The translations under genes were made by a program, and so were the position numbers. From the NCBI RefSeq assembly GCF_011405515.1, contig NZ_AP022671.1, forward strand, positions 2,728,001 to 2,792,000: a stretch of DNA of 64,000 bases, read 5' to 3'. Below the pieces are notes generated by a model that searched no databases, was not told the DNA's origin, and saw only the letters and a list, made by a program, of their open reading frames with translations. Below, piece by piece: positions 1 to 6,387 of the stretch. Origin of the DNA: Nitrospira sp. KM1. Lineage in GTDB: Bacteria > Nitrospirota > Nitrospiria > Nitrospirales > Nitrospiraceae. Numbering within the stretch: the stretch's first letter is position 1; the number at the start of each line of letters is the position of its first letter.

Positions 1-1
1 G

Positions 2-607
2 GACAAGCTTCGTTGGCGGCAGAATTGGGGAGGACCATTTGAGGATTACGAGGCGCTCGCGCTCTTTGCGCGTGACCAGCATCTTGCGCTTATTGCGATG
101 AACCCACCCAAAGGATTGGTCAGGGCGGTCGCGAAACAGGGAATAGAGCAGGCCCGTCGTGACAATGAGATGATTCGATGGCACATGGATGACGAAACCG
201 TTGTCGATGATGCGGAATATCGGTCGCGAATCCTTGGGCAGCTCCGGGCCTGTCATGATGGGGGTCCTGATGCCATGTATCAGGCTATGTACGAAGCATC
301 GATGGTACGGGACGAAGGCATGGCCAGAACCGTGACCGAACAGGTCCAGCGCATAAGAAACGCTCATGATCGACTCGCGGGCCCGGTCGTGAGTTATACA
401 GGCGGAGGTCATATTCAATATAATCTGCCGGTTCCCAAGCGGGTTGCCCGCCGCACAGCCGGTTCCGTACGGCAGCTCACTATTTATATGACCTCCTACG
501 ATACGACGCGTCGCAACGAAGTGCTGGAAATGATTGGCGAAAACATCGCCGATTATGTCTGGCTGACTCCGATAGGAAGCCAGGGGCCTCCCCGGCGCTG
601 CCGTTAG
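2..607 (+). CDS. ChaN-like (haem-binding uptake) protein, 5' truncated by window edge
   Basis: The reading frame is open from base 2 with no stop before the first in-window ATG at 98, so the gene starts outside the window and only its C-terminal ~201 residues are seen. The part before the ATG reads WGGPFEDYEALALFAR, and with the following MNPPKGLVRAVAKQG and the late GGGHIQYNLPVPKR stretch it resembles the ChaN/DUF399 family. That family comprises iron-regulated lipoproteins of the Tiki/haem-uptake superfamily, some of which bind haem. The signal peptide and lipobox expected for ChaN lie outside the window, so location cannot be judged. The family call is from remembered motif resemblance. 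Confidence 0.75.
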   Translation, partial: DKLRWRQNWGGPFEDYEALALFARDQHLALIAMNPPKGLVRAVAKQGIEQARRDNEMIRWHMDDETVVDDAEYRSRILGQLRACHDGGPDAMYQAMYEASMVRDEGMARTVTEQVQRIRNAHDRLAGPVVSYTGGGHIQYNLPVPKRVARRTAGSVRQLTIYMTSYDTTRRNEVLEMIGENIADYVWLTPIGSQGPPRRCR

Positions 608-723
608 GAAGATGTTGCGATGCGGACTGGAGGATCCTACAATGAACCTGTCTCATCGCCGTGAGTGGGGAAAGGATGATGAATCCTTGACACTCGAAAC
701 GAGCCACCTCAGACTGAGCCGGG

Positions 724-1671
724 ATGAATCGGTTTCAGCGGTCGCGTCTGAGTTCGGGTATCCGGTCTATGCGCAACAAGATTCCTTGCTCGGCTGAACG
801 GCTCAGTCTCCTGGATCCTCCCATGATTCAGGGAGTCGTGGATCGCAATGCATTCCATATCGGAAACCAATATCTCTCCGAGAACAGAGTTCGCATCGTC
901 GAAGCTGATGATGCGCAAATTTCTTCTGCTGTCATCGGCAATTCCGGCCTGTATGAACAGACGATCAAGTTGAAAGATGGACACCTCGTCTCTCGGTGTA
1001 GCTGCTCTCTCCCCGAGGAGCCGATGTGCCGGCATTGCATCGCTGTCTTGCTGGAATATCACCGATGGGTCCAGCCCAGGACGAATGCGAAAAAAGCGAA
1101 GCCTCCTGCTCCAGTAGCTCCGGCTGCTCCAACCACCAATGGAGAGAGTACTCCTCCACCGTCGACAGGAGAACAAGGAATCGATGTCAGGTTGGGCGAA
1201 GTGATGGCATTCATTGAATGGCTTCAACCTGCCATGAAAGCCGTCGAAAAAGGGGCCGTCTTGCCGGATGCTTCTCGGCTCGCCGGTGATGTAAGCGTCT
1301 GGGCTCACATCATTCGAAATCTGGACCTTCGCAGACGTGAAAGTGAGGAAATTCAACTCACGCTTGAGTCTGAACGACGGGATCGTGAGGCTTTTCTGGC
1401 TAAAATGTCCGAGCAGCTCCAGGTCGCCATGGCTGAAACCAAGACGGCACAGGCCAGCAGCCAGCAGCTTCAACAAGATTTGTCTTCTTACAAGGACGTC
1501 ATGGGCAAAATTTCTGATATTGCCTCAGAAATCGGCGGCTACGACAGCCAGATAAAATCCATTTCCGGTGAGTTGCTCTCCAAGGGAGCGCAATTGGACA
1601 AATTGGCGAATTCATTTAGAGAAGTGGCCGCTGCTCTCAAAGCAGCCAGCAGGACGGGATCCTCTGAATAG
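724..1671 (+). CDS. SWIM zinc-finger protein with C-terminal coiled coil
   Basis: A 315-residue protein. Around residues 94-112 it has RCSCSLPEEPMCRHCIAVLL, the CxC...CxH pattern of a SWIM zinc finger, a fold used for DNA or protein contact. The N-terminal part (DRNAFHIGNQYLSENRV) is the usual lead-in of bacterial SWIM proteins. A Pro/Ala-rich linker (~118-150) separates it from a helical region (~165-315) with long charged heptad-like stretches, probably a coiled coil. The SNF2 helicase domain that often follows SWIM in bacteria is absent. The start is uncertain: ATGs at 724, 769 and 823 are in frame and none has a clear ribosome-binding site. The cellular role is unknown. Confidence 0.75.
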   Translation: MNRFQRSRLSSGIRSMRNKIPCSAERLSLLDPPMIQGVVDRNAFHIGNQYLSENRVRIVEADDAQISSAVIGNSGLYEQTIKLKDGHLVSRCSCSLPEEPMCRHCIAVLLEYHRWVQPRTNAKKAKPPAPVAPAAPTTNGESTPPPSTGEQGIDVRLGEVMAFIEWLQPAMKAVEKGAVLPDASRLAGDVSVWAHIIRNLDLRRRESEEIQLTLESERRDREAFLAKMSEQLQVAMAETKTAQASSQQLQQDLSSYKDVMGKISDIASEIGGYDSQIKSISGELLSKGAQLDKLANSFREVAAALKAASRTGSSE

Positions 1672-1719
1672 CGGTCAACCGTTCGTCCTCCCTTGCCGAC
1701 CTGTTTCCACGATCACCTC

Positions 1720-1749
1720 TTGCGCCGAACCTGGCTGATTCAGTACAAT
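1720..1749 (+). promoter_or_regulatory. Possible promoter for the small membrane protein at 1790
   Basis: A TACAAT -10-like hexamer at 1744-1749 is preceded 18 bases upstream by TTGCGC (1720-1725), a weak -35. It lies about 40 bases before the start codon of the small protein. Only the -10 is a good match. Confidence 0.3.
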
Positions 1750-1789
1750 GCGCACTTCTTTTAGTCATCCGATCAAGGGAGGATTCAGG

Positions 1790-1981
1790 ATGAAGAAGAT
1801 GTGTTCACAGATAAGCGCGATCGCCGGCACCGCTCTCCTGATCGGTGCGTCACAGGTGCTAGCCAACGAGCCGAAGGGTGAGGGACCGCCGGACTACAGC
1901 GGCATCAGCTGGATGTATTACACCCTGATCGGTATTGTGCTCGCATACGGCGTGTATGATTCATTTTTAAAGAAGGACTGA
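1790..1981 (+). CDS. Small secreted/membrane protein, 63 aa, unknown function
   Basis: The start at 1790 is chosen because AAGGGAGGA lies just upstream and because the protein then begins with a normal signal sequence (MKKMCSQISAIAG...ALLIGAS, probable cleavage after VLA). The mature part is only about 40 residues: an acidic/proline stretch (NEPKGEGPPDYSG) and one membrane helix (WMYYTLIGIVLAYGVY) ending in a short basic tail (FLKKD). It has its own putative promoter and is followed by a strong terminator, so it appears to be a monocistronic gene. I do not recognise the family. The topology suggests a tiny inner-membrane protein or an accessory subunit of a membrane complex. Confidence 0.65.
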   Translation: MKKMCSQISAIAGTALLIGASQVLANEPKGEGPPDYSGISWMYYTLIGIVLAYGVYDSFLKKD

Positions 1982-2005
1982 TTTCGGTCACCGAATGACT
2001 CGATG

Positions 2006-2036
2006 AGGCACCGGGACCCTACTCGGTGCCTTTTTG
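2006..2036 (+). terminator. Rho-independent terminator
   Basis: AGGCACCG (2006-2013) pairs perfectly with CGGTGCCT (2024-2031) across a 10-base loop and is followed by a T run (2031-2035, G, then TTTT). It sits 25 bases after the stop of the small membrane-protein gene and overlaps the 3' end of the convergent tesA gene. Confidence 0.85.
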
Positions 2037-2738
2037 TTTTCCTTTCTTATCCTTCCTCGCCCGATTCTGTTCGAGCACGGGCTTCAATGTTTCATATACC
2101 TTGTCTGTCACGATTCGGTAACCTTCTGCCGTGGGATGGATTCCGTCCGCTTGATTCAAGATTGATGATCCTGCAACGCGATCGAGAAAAAATGGGATCA
2201 ATGCGAGGCCATATTGCTTGGCCAATGTAGGGTACATGGCCTCGAAGCCGGCCGTATATTCCGATCCGTAATTAGGAGGAAGCTTCATCCCGGCAAGGAT
2301 CACTGTGACCGAGGCCTGTTGAAATCGTTCGATGATACGTTCGAGATTGGCCCTGGTTTCTTTAAGGCTCAACCCGCGCAATCCATCATTGCCTCCGAGT
2401 TCGAGAATGGCAAATTTCGGTTTGCTGTTCAGAGCCCAATCCACACGACGAAGTCCTCCCGCGGTCGTATCGCCGCTCACACCCGCATTGATGACACGGT
2501 ACGATAAACCTGCTGCGTCGAGCCGACGCTGGAGCTGTGCCGGATATGCCTCTTCCGGGGCCACTCCCAGTCCTGACGTGAGACTGTCTCCGAAGGCGAC
2601 GATGCGTGGCCGCTCGTGAGCCGGATTGGTGAGCGTTTCCGCCGAGGCGGACGGCCACGACGATTCGCCGGTCAGATGCGACGCCATGGCTATTGTGACC
2701 GCAGGTACTAGGATCCTGAAATAATCCAAGGCCTTCAT
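2019..2738 (-). CDS. tesA: TesA-like GDSL lysophospholipase/thioesterase (arylesterase)
   Basis: About 239 residues from the ATG at 2738. This start gives a proper N-terminal hydrophobic signal (MKALDYFRILVPAVTIAMAS); the frame is open further upstream but would overlap the divergent ABC gene. SGNH-hydrolase blocks are all visible: block I IVAFGDSLTSGLG (nucleophile Ser), block II GVSGDTTAGG (oxyanion Gly), block III LELGGNDGLRG (oxyanion Asn), block V DGIHPTAEGY (catalytic Asp/His). This is the TesA/arylesterase branch, a periplasmic esterase/thioesterase/lysophospholipase. The C-terminus is a Lys-rich tail (ARKDKKGKQKGTE). The gene is divergent from an ABC ATPase-permease pair, the same arrangement as E. 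coli tesA-ybbA-ybbP, which supports the assignment. Confidence 0.9.
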   Translation of the reverse strand: MKALDYFRILVPAVTIAMASHLTGESSWPSASAETLTNPAHERPRIVAFGDSLTSGLGVAPEEAYPAQLQRRLDAAGLSYRVINAGVSGDTTAGGLRRVDWALNSKPKFAILELGGNDGLRGLSLKETRANLERIIERFQQASVTVILAGMKLPPNYGSEYTAGFEAMYPTLAKQYGLALIPFFLDRVAGSSILNQADGIHPTAEGYRIVTDKVYETLKPVLEQNRARKDKKGKQKGTE

Positions 2739-2789
2739 AGAATTCAGTATAATAACAATCCAAAACGAATTTCTGCAGGAGGTACCAGA
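2739..2789. promoter_or_regulatory. Divergent promoter region tesA / ABC transporter
   Basis: Only 51 bases separate the divergent starts. They contain TATAAT at 2748-2753 (plus strand), and the same segment read backwards gives TTATAC/TATACT, so overlapping -10 elements could serve both genes. CAGGAGG at 2777-2783 is the ribosome-binding site of the plus-strand gene. No convincing -35 was found. Confidence 0.45.
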
Positions 2790-3473
2790 GTGATCAGTAT
2801 CGCTCATCTCTCGATGCGGCTGACCGCTGCCGGCCGCACGATCACAATCTTGGACGATATCTGTCTGGAGGTCCCGGAAAAGCAAACGGTGGCGGTCGTG
2901 GGGGCTTCCGGAAGTGGAAAATCGACCTTGCTCGGACTGATTGCCGGATTGGATCGTCCCTCAAGCGGATCGATCCGCCTCAACGGCATGGAGATCACCA
3001 ACATGTCCGAAGGATTGCTGGCGAAATTCCGCCGCAACCATATCGGTTATATTTTTCAATCGTTTCATCTCATTCCCACATTGACGGCATTGGAAAACGT
3101 GTTGGTGCCGCTCGAACTGTCCGGTATCACCTCAGCCGGCGAACGGGGGGTGGAATTGATGGGCGCCGTGGGGCTGAGCCATCGATTGCATCACTACCCA
3201 GTGCAATTGTCGGGCGGCGAGCAGCAACGCGTGGCGGTTGCGAGAGCTTTTGCCTGTCGTCCCTCGATTCTCTTGGCAGATGAACCGACGGGGAATCTGG
3301 ATTCCCACACAGGGTATCAGGTGCTCGACCTACTTCTCTCCCTCCATCGTGATTACGGGTCCACGTTGGTCCTGGTGACGCACGACCGTTCCCTGGCTTC
3401 TTCGATGCAACGGGTCGTCACCTTGCGCGACGGGCGTGTCGAATCGGATGAGTACAAGCCAGAAGCGGGTTGA
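2790..3473 (+). CDS. ybbA: ABC transporter ATP-binding protein, YbbA/LolD type
   Basis: 227 residues from a GTG start preceded by CAGGAGG. All nucleotide-binding motifs are present: Walker A GASGSGKST, Q-loop YIFQSFHL, signature LSGGEQQRVAVARA, Walker B ILLADEPTGNLD and the H-loop VLVTHD. The LADEPTGNLD form is typical of the MacB/LolD/YbbA group that drives FtsX-type permeases. The next gene begins 6 bases later and encodes such a permease. Known members of the group work by mechanotransmission, extracting lipoproteins or lipids or acting on periplasmic partners, rather than by classical import. The tesA neighbour suggests the YbbAP branch. Confidence 0.9.
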   Translation: MISIAHLSMRLTAAGRTITILDDICLEVPEKQTVAVVGASGSGKSTLLGLIAGLDRPSSGSIRLNGMEITNMSEGLLAKFRRNHIGYIFQSFHLIPTLTALENVLVPLELSGITSAGERGVELMGAVGLSHRLHHYPVQLSGGEQQRVAVARAFACRPSILLADEPTGNLDSHTGYQVLDLLLSLHRDYGSTLVLVTHDRSLASSMQRVVTLRDGRVESDEYKPEAG

Positions 3474-3479
3474 TAAGCC

Positions 3480-6164
3480 ATGACATTCCTTTCTCGTTTC
3501 GTCCGGCACATGGCCTGGAGAGAAACCCGCGGAGCGTGGCGTCATTTTTCGTACTTCTTTATCTGTATCGCAGTCGGTGTCGGTGCCGTCGTTGCCGTTT
3601 CGTTGTTCGCTGCTCATGTCGACCGAGCGATCAGCAGGGAGGCTCGTGGATTGCTTGGCGGAGACATGGAAATCCGGTCCTCCCGCGCCCTCTCGACCGA
3701 GGGACGACGGGTACTGGAGGATGTTGGCCGTCGCGGGATCGTCATCTCGCATGCAAGCGAATTGGTGGCTATGGCGGCTCGTGAGGATCGCTCATCCTCT
3801 ACGGCCAAAGCGAGTGGTCAGCTGACCCAGATCATTGAATTGAAGGCCGTGGAGCCTGCCTATCCCCTGTATGGCACCCTACGACTTGAGCCCCATGAGC
3901 CATTGACCGGGCTGTTGTATCCAGGAGTCGGAATGTGTGCTCAGCCCTGTCACGGAGCGGTGGCACAAGAGGCGCTCTTCCTCCGCCTGGGACTCCAGCT
4001 TGGAGACAAGATCAAGATCGGACAAGCGGTCTTTATCTTGGCCGGTATGGTTCGAACCGAGCCGGACCGGTCGGCTAACGCCTTTAGCCTGGGGCCGCGC
4101 GTGATCGTGTCACAAGAAGGTTTGCGGGCAGCAGATTTGGTCAAGCCCGGCAGCAGGGTGCGAGAACGGTATCTTCTCAAGACTCCTCCTGCGATACCGC
4201 TCGACCCGTTGCGCAGCGAACTGAGGGGACGGCTCGTATCGGAAAAGGTTCACATCTCTGGATATCGAGATGCCCAGCCACAACTCAAGCAGTTTCTCGA
4301 CCAGCTCTCACGGTATCTGGGCCTCATTGGCCTCACCGCTCTTTTCATCGGAGGCATGGGTGTGGCGATGTCGATTCACGCCTTCCTGCGGGAGAAGCTC
4401 AAGACCATCGCCATTCTCAAGAGCGTCGGCGCGGAGTCCTCGACGATTATCGGCATGTATGTGGTGCAGTCGCTCGCACTCGGGGCCATTGGAAGTCTCA
4501 CTGGCATGGCAGCCGGAGTGCTCATCCAGAGAGTGCTGCCCCCGCTGCTGACCGATGTGTTCGCCACGGAGATTCTGCAGCAACTAGGTATGTCCGCTGA
4601 CTTGTCCGTCGTGTCGATCGGGCCGTTGATCAAAGGGGCCATGCTCGGACTCCTTGCCACATTGTTATTCACGATGTGGCCGTTACTCGCGATCAGGGAG
4701 ATAAGGCCGGGATCGATTTTCCGCCGCGAAGTGGGAGTGACTGACGGTTATGCCGATACAACGCCCCTGTCTTGGAGGACCAGATGGGGGCTGAATGACG
4801 CGCCAAAAGTCATCACCATGGTCGCCTTGCTGACGGGTCTCGCCGGTCTGTCAATGTGGCAGGCTGGAAACTGGAAAGTCGGTGGATTATTTTTTGGCGG
4901 ACTGGGGGCTGGCGTCAGTGTGTTGTTGGTTGCCGCAACGTCCGCGGTCGGATGGCTCAGGAGGCTTCCGCGGCCGGGGGCACTGACACTGCGCTATGCG
5001 TTCGGCAACGTGATACGCCCCGGCAGCCAGTCCATCGGGATTATGATTGCCATCGGCGTCAGCGTGACGATCATCGTGACCGTGTCACTTGTCGAACGGG
5101 CACTTCTCAGGCAGGTCGGGGAAACGCGTCCAGTGGACGCCCCCACGTTTTTCTTCATCGACATTCAGCCGGATCAGCGGGAGCATTTTGCAGCGCTGAT
5201 CCGCGATCAGACAGGTGGGCGGCTTCCTGAATTGACCCCGCTTGTGCGCTCCCGACTCCATGCCGTTGATGGCCGGATCGTCAAAATTGAAGACGATCAT
5301 GAGCCGGAGGAAAGGAGGGATGAAGACAAGGAAGAACGCCGAAAACAGTGGTACCTCTCGCGTGAATATGTCCTTACGTATATGGACGAACTTCCGAAGG
5401 GGAACGAAATTGTGCATGGACGCTGGTGGACGTCGGACCGGTCGCCCACCACACCGACTGTCTCGGTTGAAGAGGAAGCGGCGAAGGCGTTGGGAGTGAC
5501 CATCGGCTCTACGCTCGAATTCGACATACAAGGAACAACGGTTGCCGCGCAGGTGTCCAGTGTTCGAAAGGTCGACTGGGGAAACTTCTCCACGAATTTC
5601 TATATGATCTTTTCACCGGGATTGCTGGAGGGAGCCCCGCATACATATGTTGGAACGATCCACGTGCCTTCCTCACAGGAGCTCCCGATTCAACAGGCGG
5701 TCGTGGCCGCGTTTCCTAACGTGAGCGCGATCCATGTGGGCGACGTCCTGGAAAATTTCGGTCGTGTGTTGGACCGGCTGGCACTCGCCATCCGGGCAGT
5801 GGCCTTGTTCTGTCTGATCGCAGGGGGAGCCGTCATGGCTTCTGCCCTTGCCGCCACAAGATATCAACGCCTCTATGAATCCGTCATTCTCAAGTCGCTC
5901 GGCGCGACGCGGGCGATGATTGCCCGAACCTTTGCCCTGGAATATATGATGATCGGAATGATGGGGGGGGCCATGGCGGTGGGGTTGGCGAGCGCGCTGT
6001 CATGGCTCGTCTTGACCTATCTGTTCGAACTGTCATGGTCGTTCCACCCTGCCGTGCTGCTGAGTGGCCTTGGCCTCACGATTCTCGTGACGCTTCTGAT
6101 CGGGTCCATCAGTACGTATCGCATCCTGGGACAGAGACCACTCGCCATTCTGCGTCACGAGTGA
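3480..6164 (+). CDS. ybbP: FtsX-like ABC transporter permease, YbbP type
   Basis: 894 residues. Topology: an N-terminal membrane helix (~residues 20-42), a large periplasmic domain, three helices near 275-410, a helix pair in the middle (~440-500), a second periplasmic domain (~550-740, with a charged EPEERRDEDKEERRKQ insert) and three C-terminal helices (~760-885). FtsX-type blocks are seen twice: LREKLKTIAILKSVGA and YESVILKSLGATRAMI. The double FtsX layout and length are those of YbbP. It pairs with the ATPase immediately upstream. Substrate unknown; association with the esterase TesA suggests a link to envelope lipids. Confidence 0.88.
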   Translation: MTFLSRFVRHMAWRETRGAWRHFSYFFICIAVGVGAVVAVSLFAAHVDRAISREARGLLGGDMEIRSSRALSTEGRRVLEDVGRRGIVISHASELVAMAAREDRSSSTAKASGQLTQIIELKAVEPAYPLYGTLRLEPHEPLTGLLYPGVGMCAQPCHGAVAQEALFLRLGLQLGDKIKIGQAVFILAGMVRTEPDRSANAFSLGPRVIVSQEGLRAADLVKPGSRVRERYLLKTPPAIPLDPLRSELRGRLVSEKVHISGYRDAQPQLKQFLDQLSRYLGLIGLTALFIGGMGVAMSIHAFLREKLKTIAILKSVGAESSTIIGMYVVQSLALGAIGSLTGMAAGVLIQRVLPPLLTDVFATEILQQLGMSADLSVVSIGPLIKGAMLGLLATLLFTMWPLLAIREIRPGSIFRREVGVTDGYADTTPLSWRTRWGLNDAPKVITMVALLTGLAGLSMWQAGNWKVGGLFFGGLGAGVSVLLVAATSAVGWLRRLPRPGALTLRYAFGNVIRPGSQSIGIMIAIGVSVTIIVTVSLVERALLRQVGETRPVDAPTFFFIDIQPDQREHFAALIRDQTGGRLPELTPLVRSRLHAVDGRIVKIEDDHEPEERRDEDKEERRKQWYLSREYVLTYMDELPKGNEIVHGRWWTSDRSPTTPTVSVEEEAAKALGVTIGSTLEFDIQGTTVAAQVSSVRKVDWGNFSTNFYMIFSPGLLEGAPHTYVGTIHVPSSQELPIQQAVVAAFPNVSAIHVGDVLENFGRVLDRLALAIRAVALFCLIAGGAVMASALAATRYQRLYESVILKSLGATRAMIARTFALEYMMIGMMGGAMAVGLASALSWLVLTYLFELSWSFHPAVLLSGLGLTILVTLLIGSISTYRILGQRPLAILRHE

Positions 6165-6376
6165 GAGGGATCGGCGGGATGCCAGGAACCGGAACCGGTT
6201 GCCTGATGAAGTGTCAGCGCATACCTCGGACCGAGGATGACGCCATTCGACAGACGGGTGTCGGCTGAGTCCAATTTGATACGGACGCCCTGGGTTCGAA
6301 GTCCGGCAACCGACTGTCTTCTGGCTCTTGCCTGGTCACGTGCCGGATACATGGTCAGTGCGGTGAATTTCACCAT
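6155..6376 (-). CDS. Small basic protein, 73 aa, unknown
   Basis: The start at 6376 has a good ribosome-binding site (GAGGAG, 8 bases before the ATG) and follows the stop of the M1 aminopeptidase by only 11 bases, so it looks like the last gene of that operon. The product (MVKFTALTMYPARDQARARR..., ...GVILGPRYALTLHQ) has no membrane segment or cysteine and is rich in Arg and Ala in its first half. The 3' end overlaps the convergent permease gene by 10 bases. Not recognised; coding status rests on the start signals and position. Confidence 0.5.
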   Translation of the reverse strand: MVKFTALTMYPARDQARARRQSVAGLRTQGVRIKLDSADTRLSNGVILGPRYALTLHQATGSGSWHPADPSHS

Positions 6377-6387
6377 CGAAACGCTCC

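Noticed and set aside
480-707. Small minus-strand frame opposite the ChaN-like gene
   Set aside because: No start signals; composition typical of an antisense frame.
709-1476. 255-codon minus-strand open frame opposite the SWIM gene
   Set aside because: Antisense shadow: no ribosome-binding site, low-complexity Arg/Ser/Phe-rich product, and the plus-strand frame has a clear domain.
6170-6215. Inverted repeat CAGGAACCGG / CCGGTTGCCTG after the permease gene
   Set aside because: Imperfect stem without a T run, so not called a terminator; it also lies within a probable minus-strand small gene.
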